A stretch of 64,000 nucleotides of DNA from Nymphaea colorata (GCF_008831285.2 NC_045147.1:16966854-17030853), one strand, 5' to 3'; positions 12,142-26,921 are shown, counted from the stretch's first letter. The notes: a model not told the origin generated them from the sequence alone. Translations and numbers: made by a program.

Positions 12142-15100
12142 CTATTTGGAGAGAACACCCATAAGGTCATTTGCAGAAAACTGCTGCACAACAGGCAAGC
12201 CAACTTTCAAATTGTCCATAAATTCCAAATCAACCTCTCGCTTCACCACATTCATGTCATCATGCAGACAGGCTATTCCTTCACCCAATTCACCAGCAAA
12301 GGATGGTAGTGGTCCACTATCAACACCAAACCTACCGTGGGAGCATGGTTCCTTGTTCACAGATCCTAGACTCCTGGAGGCTCCTTGGTCCAATAAGTGA
12401 CCTCCCTTCAGGCCATATGAGATATCCCCTGAATTTGATGCAAGTCCAGAAACCTGAGTGGGTGGATTAGCGCCCATTACTTGTACTGAGTTCTGAAGTT
12501 GCCAGCTTTGTAAGTCAGTGGTGCTCTCCACAGAGCAAGAAGAAGCTACATTCGTGATTGAACTTGGAACGGGATAACCACCAAGCAAACCAACAGTCCT
12601 GAAGCTGCCTTCTGGCATTGGCCCCACCTGGACCGCCAGACTGCCGTTAGAAGAAAGTATGCAGTAGTCAGCAATGGAACCGCCAATGAAGTTTGGGATG
12701 CTTGGATTGTGGTTGCAAGAGGAAGAGACTGTATTACTCCTACAAGAAAAACTACTCAAGGATGTAGGTGAGACAAGACTAGAAGGCTGCACATTAATCA
12801 CATGCCCAGATTCCAACTGAAATGATTGTGGCTGCTCCGGTCGATGTTGATGCAGCTGTCCCATCACGTTACTATGGGAACTTAAGATTCCAATGCTGTT
12901 GCAAGAAGCTGCCACTCCAAGAGGTGCTTGCCATGTTGAATAAGCAGATGGGATATCATCTATAGACATACTGGTTTGTGTAAATTGCTTTGTCAAATCA
13001 GATTGACATTTAATCAGTGGCTGGGCAAAGGCAGTACCCCTTTCAACAGGATTTCCCTTCAATCCATGAAGTGCAGCTTGCACAAGTGTAGACTGGTCTG
13101 CTGCTGGCATGGCCAAACTGCCAGTATTGTGGCCAAGGAACTCGGCATGGAGAGCAGCAAAGGACTGTGGTGCCATTTGACCAGAATCAGCCAATGCTTG
13201 AACACTGATATTGGCCATTGAACCCAGTTTGCCATTTGGTTCTGCAGGACCACCAAAGGAACTCAAGATTACACCTTGATTCTGAGCAGCAACACTAATT
13301 TTCTTCAAGTAAAGCCTGAATTTCTGCAGAAGTATAACCAACATAAACACATCAGCATCAAGTAGAAACATTCATCCCATTGTGCAAACACACCACATGA
13401 CATACAATGAATGAATAAATAACAAAGTATCTCTTCAAATGTGCGACACATACCAAATGTCATTATCATGTACTACATCTCCATGTAACAGCCCAAGGCA
13501 TCAGCACTTGGTACCAATATCGACAACAACAGCAGTTACTTGAACTACCCATGCCACGTAGCTAACAGATTCACAAAACACTGATAAGGTTACAGAGCAT
13601 GACATCTCGTATGCTCTCACATCCGAAAGGAGTTATGAAACAAGATAGTATAAAACCAGATATATACAACCTTTGAAGATTTTCTGAAAATCTACGATAT
13701 AGGTCCATTCATAATCCATCTCCACATTTGGATGCCACATGCAATATTTCAAAAAGAACAAAGGACCCAATAAGGTCAAATCAGCAGGGAAGCTTTTGAA
13801 TTCCAAGAAAACCATGTTCAAAGGCTGTTCTTAAACTAAAATGGACTCCAACTAACAATAAATAATGAGGCAGGGAACGACCTGATTGCATGTTTCAAGA
13901 TAAAACAGAACAGATAACAGCTGTTGAAACAGAATCTTACTTTTTAAATTTTCTATACCTTTGACTGTTTGGCATATACAGAATAAGCCTTGGGGCATTT
14001 GAGAGTCGAAGTTTACAGCAGAACAAAAGACAAACAGGCATTTAATATAAGATGGGCATCATTATCAAACTAGCTAATCATCAAAACGGCATTATTAACA
14101 GCTAGGAATTGAAGCAGATTTGTTGCACAACAAAATTCTGAGCATCTTCACTAGAAGTTCACAAACAACCAACAAGGAGCAGCCCACATATGAAACAGGA
14201 GAAAAGAACATAAGGACTGAAGAAACCTGCAAATGACTTGCAACATTTTCCCTGGTTAGACCTGGGACATTCATCAACTCTAGGATTCTCTTGGGAACAG
14301 CCTCTGCACGTGCAAGCAAGAGAACAAAATTCATCACATCAAAAATCAATGTACGAATGATTAGACCAGATACCAAATTTCTGAAGTTAGAGTAAATGGC
14401 CAGTAAAGATGGCATTGTAGACATACTCTCAATTCCCAGTTGGTTAACTGCATTAATAAATTGTTGATGCAGTTCTGCTGTCCAAACCACACGTGGCTTC
14501 TTTGAAGCAGCAGGATCTTCATTTTCTTGTTCACCATCAACTTCATCATCCTTGGACTCTTTCCTCTTTCGGTGGATTTTCCAGTTTCCATCTGAACCTT
14601 CATTAACTGATGATGCATAGTCAGTCTCTTCCCCCACATGTCTTTGTTTCTCATTTTTCTCGATACTACATGATTGTTCATGCTCTTTGCTTTCAATGCA
14701 CTTCTTTCTGATAACATGTTGCCAGATGTTCTTGAGTTCCTCTATGCGTATAGGTTTAATCAAATAATCACAGGCTCCATGTTTGATTCCTCTCATGACG
14801 GCACTAGTCCTCCCATCCGCAGACATCACTAAACACAAGCGATAAGTTAGTCAAGCAGTAACACTGATATATGCAAAAAAGAAAAAAAAAAAGGAAAAAG
14901 GACTTCACTTACTGATCAGAGGTAGGTCCATTTCCAGTCCGACAAGCTCGAGAAGTTTGAAACCGTCCATGTCAGGCATATGGACATCACTTAGGACCAC
15001 ATCAAAACCACCTCTCTTCTCCCTTAAGAGGGATAGCGCAGCTGTAGCTCGGCTACATATTGTAACTGAAAGCATAGAGGTTGTTGTCATTATCATCATG

Positions 15101-17019
15101 ATATATTGTTCTTAAATCATTTCATGAAAAGAAAAATTACAAAGCTTTCACATTGATATTATCATTCAGTCTAACCCAATCTACAAAGACTGATGGAAAT
15201 ATATACAGTACTTCGAATGTTCCCATCATAGAGTCAAAATATATACATATATAATCAAAACGTATACTAAGTAAATATAGGGATTATGTGAACCTATTAT
15301 GATTTGTCCAAGACTCCAAAGTCCAAACAACATGATTAACAGTTCACAAGACATCATGTGAAAAATTACTTTTTCCAAAAAAGGTGGATGTAAACTAGTA
15401 TTTTGACTTTGAAAAAATAACTTTGCACATAACATGGCTCATAACCTCACACACACACACACACACACACAGTAACTCAAATATACCTACAGCAATTTGT
15501 GACATTTCTGAATATATTTTGGGGAAACTAAGTTTTCTCTAATACCATAATCTTGTTAGAGTCCATTGGTTAGAAAAGGACACTTGATGACTTGAAGCAT
15601 GTGTTTTTAATGAAAAAATTTGATTTCCTAAGGGTCATAATCTTCACTAAAGTTTTTGCTGTTAATTTTCAAACCTTTATACAAATTTAGATAATACCAT
15701 AATAAAGCAAACTAAGATTGATTCTCACAAAATACATCAAAAAGATCACATCCATATTGCTGCCTTTGTGGAAAAAAAAAATTGCTGTAGATCTTATGGG
15801 CACATTTGGTAGACATCTCTCTCTCTCTCTCTCAGAGTTTCTATCCCAAGCCTATGTCACCTAGTAGTACAACACGACTTCTTTGAGGCATTAAGTAATA
15901 AAACCCGAGAACTCCTGGATTATACAAACGGAAAAACTCATTCAAATTTATAAAACCAATGATACATTTTTCGAGCATTTTATGATTTGGCACTAGTGTA
16001 GGACATTTTATGACACCTACCCAATGATAATATTCTAGAAACGAATGAAATAGCTTGATATCTAACATCTAATATTGCTGCCGACATTCTGGGAACTCTG
16101 TGCTATTTGTGACCATCTTATTGACAGATTTCTGGTAGTTTTATTTACAACTCCCTCGGGACAAATGCCTTTGGAGAACAAGTATTACATTTCAGAGCAA
16201 CGCCCCCCAAATTTATTATAGAACGTTGTCACATGTAGGTCCATTCATGTTTTGAGTATCCATATCATGCTTGCAACATCATCAAAACCTTAGAACCCAT
16301 AATATCTCTCTCTATGGTTAACCAGTTACCATGTTCTCATAAATGCAGAATAGTACTACGAAAGCAAGCAGATATCAGCATGAGCAAGACAACGACATAC
16401 ATGACTTCTGTCGACTTTTTTCCTCTAACCCAGGGAACCTCATGGTTAACTATTCCACTATATCTAACCAAGCAAACAAGGAACATAAAACCTCGTTCAT
16501 AGCCACAACAAACTGCTTAACAAAAGGGTCGGGAAACCTAATCATGCAATAAGAAATGCCAGAGGAATGTAATAGGGAATTGGCAACCTAGCCAAACAAA
16601 TGCGTACTCCAACCATCAATCCAAATTGATGCAGACAGTTCACAAGCAGAGATGAATATTATTAGCACTACGAATGCAGACTACCCTGAAACTCATAACT
16701 AGATGGAAAAATGGCGTCGTAGGGTAAACAGCAGCAAACCATCAAACGTACAAAACCTGAATATTTTTACCAGTGGCAGCATGTATATTGGTGACATAAA
16801 GAGAGGGGATAAAGAGATTTTACGAAGATATAAGTCCTTACCAATATACATGCATTTCTTGAGCATCTGTTCCAGTATCTTGAGACAAATGGTGTCGTCA
16901 TCAACCACCAACACCCTGAGACCTGCCGGAAATTGATCTGGCACTCCTTCAACCCGGGATGGGCCATAGTTGTTTGCCGTGCTGAGAGTGGAATTTTGCA
17001 ACCTTTGCAAATTCGCCAT
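12142..17019 (-). CDS. Type-B two-component response regulator (ARR1/ARR2-like), complete
   Basis: Nuclear transcription factor at the end of the cytokinin His-Asp phosphorelay. Exons on the minus strand: 17019-16842, 15065-14913, 14828-14427, 14303-14227, 13323-12142. They total 1992 nt and 663 residues, normal for the ARR1/ARR2 group. The receiver domain (about 34-150) has the acidic pair in VLVVDDDT (37-44), phospho-acceptor Asp86 in [11 protein letters not shown], and Lys135 in YLIKPI. An acidic, lysine-rich linker leads to the GARP/Myb-like DNA-binding domain (about 220-278), with [33 protein letters not shown] and [13 protein letters not shown]. The long C-terminal part is Ser/Gln/Asn-rich, as in activation regions. 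ATG 17019 is chosen; an upstream in-frame TTG is not a plant start. All three receiver residues are kept, so it is not a pseudo-response regulator. Confidence 0.95.
15449..15471. repeat. (CA)n microsatellite in response regulator intron 1
   Basis: About eleven CA units within the 1776-base first intron (15066-16841). A (TC)n run lies at 15816-15833 in the same intron. Nothing else was recognised there. Confidence 0.9.
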
Positions 17020-19505
17020 ATCAGGGACCAAAAATGGGAATGGCAATCACTTTAAGAGAATCACAAAAGAATTCTCCTGGCTTGGGTCCAACCTTATATA
17101 CGATTAACTCCACCGAGATAAACACATTCCACCTCCAAAAATCAACAACCGAAAGCCGAATTCTAACCTCCTAAACATCTCTCCAAACCCTAAATTCACC
17201 TCGGAAAGCCCTCAAACACCAGTCTCTACAAGAGATTCTCGTTGGTTTTAACCCGATTCCTAAATCCAACGTATCCATCCCCACACAATCCCACCTCAGA
17301 AAACCCACCCCCACCACCCTTCCCCTCCAGCAACCCAGCACTACGTACAAATCCAGCAGCCTCCTAGATTTCCACGAGTCAATATAAAGGGAAGACCAAA
17401 GCAAGCTGGCCTGAGAGAAAACAGGAAAGTAGCCAATTTGAAACTTATCTAGAATCTCTCCAAACCGTTTCTGGCAATTATTATACTACTTTTCAGTTGT
17501 ATCATAACACTTTATCGGAGTCAACCAGAGCATCCTACTAAAGAACAGGGTCTTACTGGCAGTTATGTTCCCCCGACTTTCCGAGCTAGTTCTTCGGCAA
17601 ATCGACCGAATTCAACGCCGAAAAGCGGTTGAAAGGGTATAGACTAAGTTGCTCCCCCTCCCGCTCCGCTCCCTCTCCCTCTCCCGCCCCCGCCAAGAAA
17701 TTCGTCACTGTAGAGCTCCGCGCCACCACCCGACACAAATCTCGATCTCAGGCTCCCTCCTCTCCTTGTTTCCAAGAGAGGCACTCACTGGCTAAGTAAA
17801 AGAAACATCAATTATTTTTACAAATAAATTAGTTATTTGCACTTATGAACACAAGCCTCACCTTCTTTCTAGTCGTATTTAATATTTTGTCGTGGTTACT
17901 TTGTTAAAGTAGCAGACAGAATATGGATATCACCTTAGTAAAAAAAAATTAAGTTCATTTAAAACATGTTGGCAATTCACTTCCTTTTTTACATCTAAAT
18001 GAAAGCTACTGTTAACAAAAATTATTTTTGTTTTATGTAATCTTATACTGATTTCAAACGTTATTACAATATATATACTATTTTATGTGATCTTATAATT
18101 TGGACTTTGATTACAACCAAGTTTACGATGATGTCTTCAGTCTTCACCGAGAGCGTTTTAGGCTAATCATACTCAGCGTCACTTTCTTCGCTGCCTTTCT
18201 CAACCACTAAACAATAATTTATTCTTAAACCCTTGCTTTTGCCTAACACAAATTGAATAGTTTATTTCAAAACATTTGTAAAATAAGTTTTTAAAATGTT
18301 ATTTTCAAATTTGTCGAGATGCTATTGGATGGTTAAAAAATAAAAAATTCATTGTTATAGTACTGTGAATATTAATGATGGTTTATGATGCAACAATTTT
18401 TTAAATGGTACTTTTAGCATGGCTATGTGATGCTTTCAACGATGAATTTATAGTTTTTAGGCATACAACATTTAATAGATTACTTTTATTTAAGATCATT
18501 GGATTTGTCACGTACATGTGAATTCAAGGCCAAACCATCTATCCATTGATTTTAATGCAAACATTATGTCAATGTAAACACTAGCAATTTTTTAGGTACT
18601 ACTTTAGATCTATAGTTCCGTGAACAATTTATTTCAGTGCACGTATTTTACCATGACAGCAAAAGCATGTCATGTTAAACCAATAGAGCTTATGATGTGA
18701 TAAAACAATATACGTGCACGTGTAGCGGGATTCTCCTTTTAGATAGAAAAAGGTATACAGAAAAAGTTTACGTTAGCAGAATTTTAAATGCCAGTTTTAC
18801 AAGAAGGGTCACTGCTTATAACATTTTAAAATTTTAAAGAACATCAACATGTAAAATGAGAAAAATTACCCTTCAATATTAACTTGAAAATAAGCATCTT
18901 GTTTTGTTTATAGTGCTCCCATCTTCCTCCGGCCTTGGTCCAACTCGTTATTTAAATAAATAAAGAAGATTTCTGCAGAGTGTTAAAAAATGGATTTCAA
19001 ATCCATGTCAAATCCAAGGTCCAACCAATGCAACATCGCAGCATTGGATGTGAGATCATCATATCATTAGTAATACACATCCAAAATCAAAATGCTACAA
19101 GTAGATCTTAAGCTTGATCCAAATCTGAAAAATCCGATTAACTAAAATCAAATTCAGATATTAAAAGCACCTCGACATTACCGAAATTGAAACACGGTAG
19201 ATCGGATAAAGAAAGCATTTACATGTAAACTTTGCAAGGAGATACATAATCGCTCTCCAAAGGAATTCTAAATTAGGCCGCGAAATGTAAAAATGTTTAA
19301 AATTCAGGTGTTCCGGTAACTTGATAAAACAAAGGGAGTGTTTCATAAATTTTTCTATGGGAGCCGTCAGGGTCACGTTTCTTGCCTCGGGTCGAGCTCT
19401 GCAAAATCCGTCCACGCGTTACTTTCGTGGACGCGCTATCCTCCCGCCATCCTCTCTCTCTCTCACACACACACTCTCTCTCTCTGGCCAGCGGTTTCAG
19501 CAGTG
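17020..19505. other. Shared spacer between divergent response regulator and PAA1
   Basis: Holds both 5' flanks. Next to the regulator the sequence is CT/CCA-rich (to about 17780), with TATATAAGG on the minus strand at 17100-17092, 73 bases before its ATG. The middle (17800-19300) is AT-rich and featureless. Close to PAA1 the GC content rises and a (CT)n(CA)n run lies at 19448-19485, probably in the PAA1 5' UTR. Confidence 0.55.
17092..17100 (-). promoter_or_regulatory. Candidate TATA box of the response regulator
   Basis: Minus-strand TATATAAGG 73 bases upstream of the start codon. It would give a 5' UTR of only about 40 bases, short for this family, so a more distal promoter or a 5' UTR intron is also possible. 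Confidence 0.3.
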
Positions 19506-22500
19506 ATGGCGATGGAATGCCGCGCCGCAACGTCGACTCCACTTCTGTTCACCCTACGCCAACCCTCGCGCCCGTCTTCAAAGTCGTCCGTCTTCTTATT
19601 ATTTCTCGCCCGCCATTTCTGCAGGAGCTACCGGAATCGAGATGTCCTGCGTCCTTTTTGTTGGTCCAGGTGTCTCGCTGACGGCAATCTAGGCCGCCTC
19701 CGTCGTGGGCTTCCTGTTGGTTATGTTGCGAATTGCGTCCCGGCATTTCTGCCCTCCATGCAGCATTGCGTGGCTTCTCTGTCCAGTACAGCGGCAATCG
19801 GCGCGAGCGGTGGAGGAGGAGGCGGTGTCGATGACGGACAAGGGGGAGACGGTGGCGGCGGCGATGGATCGAGCAGCCCAACGGATGCGAAATCGCTTGC
19901 CGGGGACTCGGACGAGGTTATGGCGGCGTCTGTGGACGTCATAGTCCTGGACGTTGGGGTAATTCCTAATTGATTTCCCTTGGGGCATGGAAAACGATAG
20001 TTAAGAGGTTGTGGCTCATTGTTTTCACTATTTGTTTATATTTCAGTGTCAGCAGTGGGATGATTCGATGAAATTTCCCTACTGTTTAGTTAACTTGCGA
20101 CAAAAAAGAAGGAATCTAAAATTCGCAAAATCACGAAGTTGATATCGAGATTTTCGAAGCTCAATTGATCAAGGCTTTATTATTCTCTGTTATCGGATTT
20201 TTGTTGCATGCATCTGAATATGTGAATTTTTTGTTACAACCTGAAAATTTTCAAACTGCTTATCCCGCTTTTCACTGAAAAAAAAAGGAAGAAGGAAATT
20301 ATTTTTGTTTCCAATTTCCAGGACATTAATTGAAGTAGCATGATAATAGATCATTATTGTTAGAAGCGGTCGACCACTTGCTTCTGGTTTCATAGTTTCC
20401 TTTTTCTCAGGGCATGTCTTGTGGAGGGTGTGCAGCAAGTGTGAAGCGTATTTTGGAAAGTCAGGTATTCCGTTTTTCTTTCACCATTAGGAACCACATC
20501 TGCAATTCTTAAAGAATCATAAAGTGTATGGTCCATTTTATTCTGAAGTCGGCGGATCCTGGTTAAGTTGTTCTGTTGCGGCATCTGGTTACTACTTGGA
20601 TGTAGGAAAAATTCACTTTTTAGTAATACTCTCTGCTGGTTTTCTTAATTAAAAACGTTGTTTTAGTAGGCTTTGGCATGATAAATAATTAGCCGATTAG
20701 CAGAGCTACAGATTCAGGAAGCGACTTAAATCGCGTGTAGGCTAAACACTTGGATCTGTGAAACATGTATACCCTACCTGTCCAAGTTTTTATCTGAATC
20801 CTTCTTGGATCACCTTTCATTTGTTGCTGGGTTTTACATTCCACAAGCTTCATGTCCCCTTATTTTATCCCAACTGTCGGTTCAGTTTACGTTGGTTTGG
20901 CTTTATGCCTAGTTCTGAATGGGTATTCGATGCTACATTATCCAGCAACCCTCAAATATCAAAACAAAATGTTTATCCAGGAATTTTTTCTGGTCTTGAA
21001 AAAATCATTTGATAGCTTATGTAAACTTGGTCGTTCCCTTCATTTTCTAGATTTTCTGAGTGTTCATTTATAGGGCTATATGTTTATGTGATTAATAGCT
21101 GGTTCTATGATATTCTGCATCTGATGTTGCCGACTTCCTAGCTTCTTGCAGTGAAATTGTACACCTTCCACCTAGTTGCCATTTTGTGCAGTAGGTGAAT
21201 GATATTGTATATGAAACAGTCGCAGGTATCAGCTGCCAATGTCAACCTTGCAACTGAGACAGCAGTTGTATGGCCTGTACCAGAAGTGCGGGACATGCAG
21301 AACTGGAAGCAGGATTTGGGTGAAAAACTTGCTGCACACTTGACAAGTTGTGGATTTAAGTCTAACTTGCGAAGTAAGCATTTGTAAGACCAAAAATACT
21401 TGATTGTATTGTTCTACACCACATTCTAGTGGAACCTGTTCCATGTGGTTGTATGCAACTATTGTATTAAAAATTTGCAAAAGAATCATAAATGAAGGTA
21501 TCTTGAGCATTTGTGTCCATAAAATTTTCATCTTTGTTGAATGTATTTGCTTGGTAGTGAATGGTCGAGAAGAAACACATTTGCTTAACCCATGGCTGTT
21601 AGGCCATTAGAAAAGGATTGGGATCATTTAGATTGTGGAAGCATGAATGACAAATGAATGCTTTTAATGAATTTGTGCTGGCAAAATGGACCTGCAGTAG
21701 TTCTCTGTCGTGGCACATCAAAGCAGTTGGCTAACTAATTGGAAAGGTGATGCTTTATGGTACTTTTGGAGTTCTGTCTCGTATAAATGACTACTATAAT
21801 TTTTGCGATAAGGTTGTGAAACTAAGGTTAAAAAATATATATTATGAGAAATTCAAGAACCATTGTTTTTATATATATATATATAGTGATATTATTTCAA
21901 TCGTATCGTGATAGTTATGTGAATTTTGCTTTAGTAATTTTTTACACATTTTAAGCATGTATTTTCTTATACTTTTGGAACCTTTCTGTTTATGTGTTCT
22001 CTTTTCTGTTTTTAGTGTTATTCAATGTCTTTGAAAAGAATTTGATAACGTTTTGTACTTTTTATTTTTTAATATTTCTGAAACTTCCACAAAATCTTCC
22101 CAAGAAAACTCATTTCTAAAAGAACTCCTGAGAAATTGCTAAGAATGTCATTTTGGTTTGATGACTGTTGAAACCAATTCAACCAATTTGACAACTTGAT
22201 CAAGCTTGTGAAGCAGGTGTTAGACTAGCTTTTGCAAGGCCAACTCAATTGGCCTTGGGCTTAACTCAGCTTGATAAGTTTGGGTTAGAGTAGTTTTTGT
22301 TGCTTTTGGGCTTTTTGGTCCTTGAATTATCAAATCAGGCTGGTTTGGGCTGACCAAATGTGCACACTTACAGCCATGTGCATAAGCATTAGAAAATGCC
22401 GAGTCAACATCCTTCAAACTGTCCATGAATTACGCTTGCATGTCTGTGGTGTTGAGATAGGTGAATTCACAGAATCATAAGTAACTTGAGTGAAGCCATC

Positions 22501-25500
22501 AATTTGTTAAAGTTGTCTAGCCTATTATTAATAGCTGCTACTAGAAAATTGTTTAGCTCCTCAAACTGCTCTCTCTCTCAAACACACATAATCCAAGGCT
22601 ATATTATAGTTTCTAAGCAGTGGCTTGGATCGTCTGATCCCATAGATAGTGGCTTAAAGCAAATTAATTGGATGCATGTGTTAAGTTTGTTGAGTATGGC
22701 TTGAAGCTACTATTGTGGTGGATGCATCTACCATGCTGTCACATAGATGTAGGTACTGGTGCAGCATTTTCTAAAAAAACTAAAGGCATGGTTTCTTTGT
22801 GTGTGTGTGTGTGTGTGTGTGTGATGTATGTAGGTAACTTTGTCTGAATATCGTTCTTGAGCTTTTATCAGTGAGGTATTTTTCAGGTATTAATGGGAAA
22901 GTTTGTTTTTCTTGGAAAAATAATAGAAAAAAGTTTTGAAATTTTGAGTTTTTACTATTTTCTTTACCAAATCATTGATAAAATTCACAACACTTATTAA
23001 AACGTTAAAATAAACAAAAAAGTTTGAAATGGAATAATATACATTCTTGAAAATATTGGGATTCTTTTTACGTTTCTTCATTTTCCTTATTTTGTCTGTT
23101 TCTAATGTAATATTGTGGTATGGATGTATATCTTGCCACATAAGTGTGGGCAAGCATGGAATTCTTAATATCAAACCTTAAATGGAAGGAAGATTACATA
23201 ACTATATATGAATAAGTTGTTTGTCAGGCTAAGCTAATGAAGTAATGAGTTTATGACTCCTTTGACAACACTTAGCTTCAGTCCAAGGCAAGTCTGATGT
23301 GTACAGATATTGAAGACTGAATTTGGTGAATCATACAGCACCCATACCTGCACCAGCACATGCTGCAGGCGTGCAACTATCTCTAAAAGAGTTCTTGTAA
23401 CATAGCTAACCAGTCCTGCAAGGGCCTGTTATGGCTTCGATAGGTAATAGGTATGGGTCCTATCTGTGTGTTTGTTTCTTTCTTTCCTTAAAGGATGCAT
23501 TCCTTTGGTTTTCTCTCATGAGAAGTCCCTTGGTCTATTCATTTATGTCCCTCTATGCTGTAGTCTGGTACCTGCACTACAGAATGGCCAAAGCTGAAAA
23601 TCTTTGCTGAAGCATTTTGGTCCTTGTCAATCTTTTCCACAGAGCAGTATGCTGAGCAAACAAACCTTTCTGATACATATTGACTGGCTGCATGTATATG
23701 CTGCCATGAAAATTCCATGAGCATCATCTGTTGGCTAGTGAAGCTGCATTCGTTTCAAAAATAAGTTAGTTGATGAAGCTGCATTTCTTTCTAAGAGCTT
23801 AAATGTGATTCAAATCCGTGATTTGGTGTTCTTTTCTATCCGCTGCATGGGACCCCAGCATCATTAAGAGGCCAGCTCTTGGTGGTGCTGAACTTGGGTG
23901 CATTGAAAGACTTTGAAGACCTTGCATTCTAAATATGGATACTTCTGCACATATAAAGCATAGGGTTAATTTAGAAAAAACATGCCTGATGTTTTAAATA
24001 GAATGTCTACCAATGTAATTACATTCAAGAAGGGGCTAATTTTCATCTCTGTGATAACTAGCACCTGACCTTGTACAAAGCGGTTGAGTATGGTCTAATC
24101 AAATAGATTACTATAAAAAGTGATATTACTATAAAAATCAAGCAGGTGCCTGGTTTTCAGGGATATTTATTTAAATTTTGGGTATGTTACCCATGAATTT
24201 CTTGTAAGGATACAACCAATTCTGATGTGGGACATCTCAATATGGCAGGGGTTTGGTTAGAACCTGTTTCATTTCAGTGCCTATAACCAGAAACAATCAA
24301 CCATTATGCCAGACCCCCCATTTGCAAGCCTGGTTTCTGACCTCAGGCTGCTGCAGCTACTATGATGTCTTGGCTGCTGGCGGCATTTCAATTCTTCTTT
24401 ATTTAAGGTTTCAGGTCAAAACAGCTGTCTTTGCTAAGTGGGGCCATCTTCTTCAGGGCTTGATGTGCTTTGTTGCATCTTCGAAATCACAATTGAAGCA
24501 GTTTGCATTTATCTCATGCGTCTCCGATTCAGGTCAGAGTTAACTGATAAAAGATTAGGATGTAGTTCAATATATGAACATACCAATGAACAATGCTAAT
24601 GCATTACCACAAATGTCAGCGCTTTTTCCCCCTTGTTTTGAAAATAAAAAATAAGGGAAAATGAAAAAAAAAGCAAAAATTTGTGATAGTTCCAAAATAT
24701 TGTCAGAACAAAAATATCATGTTAATACTTAATAATGATATTTTCAGAGGTTATTTCAAAAAATCATTTTTAATACATTCCAAGTTTGTTGGGTTTCTTT
24801 GACATGTTAGTAATTTTTTTTTATTTTCTTTCTTTGATCCTTTAGGAAAATTAGTAGATAACTGATAGTTTGTTACTTTCTATTGTATGTGTATATGAAA
24901 ATTTTTGAACTCCTGATATTTTCCCCAGAAAAACAAACTTCTCGATTAATGTCCGAGAAGTACTTCCCCAATGAAACCCTATAATGATGTGTGACAATAA
25001 CTAAACTATAAAGGCACAAACAATTTGCCCCAAGTCTTGGGATCAGGCTTGTTGCTTAAAAGATTTATCTGTACGTTGATGTGCAACTATACATGTTGTC
25101 TACAGGCTATCATGTATGGAGAGTCGGAGAGTATTTGCTATAATGTATAAACAAGTGAATCCTAGTTGGCCCAAGCTAATTTTCTGTATATTTAACAGCA
25201 GTTTAGGTAAATAAGCATGAACCTAACAGCACTTCAAAGTGTAAAAGTTCATTCTCTTCAGCATCATGCGTTTCTCAAGTAGGAACAAATAAATGGCATA
25301 TTTTGTACTGCTCTGCTCGTGTTTAGTTAATCAAGAGTCTTCTTTCGGTTTGCATCCCTAAGGCAAACCTGAAAAATAATTCACAATTTCTATGCATGAA
25401 TCAAGATGGTTTATGCAGCTTTATTCTTCTTCATCTAAATGATGCAAACATAGATAAGTATCCATTACTGGCAAAAATTCTTGCTGGAATTTGTGGTGGT

Positions 25501-26921
25501 TTTTTGAGATGGTAGCAGTTTAAATGTTGATATCTATTCTTCCGGCATATTTTATGTGATCTCCTCTTTGTACTTGCTCCTGTTTCTTTGCTGGCTTGAT
25601 GCACAGAATTTTCACATAGGAACGTAATAAAATTTGTTTTCATTTTTCAAATGTGCATTTGCTTATTATTGCTTTTATCTTCAGTTGGTTCTCTTACTAT
25701 GAGTTCCCAATTGATGATGACAGATAAATTTGTCCATCCCGGTGACCTTCTGATGGTCTTGTACATAATTTCAATTGCATGGATCTTTGAATGTATCTCA
25801 CAATTTTCTTATGATTCATTATTTATTTTATCTTCCAACTTATTCTTGCTTCTGTTAAGTAATCTTCCTACTACAAGTTTGGAAATCTGTATGCTTGTGT
25901 TTTTGCAGCCTTTTCAAGGGAAGACTTGAATTCAGTTTTTGAGCGAAAGAGAATGGAAAAGCTTCATCTTTTGAAAAAAAGTGGTAAATTTTCTTTCTGT
26001 ATTTTTGGTTTGGTCTTGTTACTAGTTTCTTTTCTCTTTTTCTTGCATAGTTCATTTTGTGCACTGAATGAAATTGTCGTCTTAGTTGTATGATGCATTT
26101 CCTCTGTTTTATACAGTCTGCGTGCGTCTATTATGAGCTAATGCTAACTATTCTTCTTCTTGCCCAAGTTTACAGGTAGGGACCTTGCAGTCTCATGGGC
26201 ACTATGTGCTGTGTGTCTTGTTGGACATGCACTTCATTTTATTGGGGCGAATGTGCCTTCCTGGATACACGCGCTACATTCTGTTGGATTTCACATGTCA
26301 TTGTCTATGCTTACATTGTTTGGTCCTGGGCGTCAAATAATGTACGAAGGGATAAAAAGCCTGTTAAGAGGAGCACCAAACATGAATACTTTAGTCAGTC
26401 TTGGGGCAATATCTTCATTTACTGTCAGTTCAATGGCCGTGTTGTTGCCAAAACTGGTGCATTTCACAGTTCCTTAACTAGCTTTGCTCTTCTGGAGCTT
26501 CTGTAGTTGCAGATGGAAAGGCCTTTTGGAAGGACTTTACATTGTAACTATGCTGCTGTTGGTTTTTTTCCCTTTTATTGCTGAACGTCTTACTTTTTTC
26601 TTATCAGGGTTGGAAGACATTCTTTGAGGAGCCCATTATGCTGTTAGCTTTTGTGCTTTTGGGTAGAAATCTCGAACAGAGAGCAAAAATTAAGGCAACA
26701 AGTGATATGACTGGACTTCTGAGTGTACTTCCAAGAAAAGCTCGCCTTGTAATGGATAATGACATGGAAGGATCACATGCACTTGTTGATGTTCCATGTG
26801 ATACTCTATCTATCGGAGACAAGATTGTTGTTCTTCCAGGAGTGAGTATGCAGGCCTTTTGTTCTAGGAGTGCTGGTTATATGTAGGATTTGGATTTTTT
26901 TCACTATATAAATTTATGGAC

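Noticed and set aside
11915-12400. 161-codon plus-strand open frame
   Set aside because: Its 3' half is antisense to the last exon of the type-B response regulator and it has no recognisable domain.
16842-17046. Nine-residue N-terminal extension of the response regulator
   Set aside because: It begins at TTG; the first ATG (17019) fits the family and plant initiation.
24253-24543. 96-codon open frame in PAA1 intron 3
   Set aside because: No splice continuity with PAA1 exons, no known domain.
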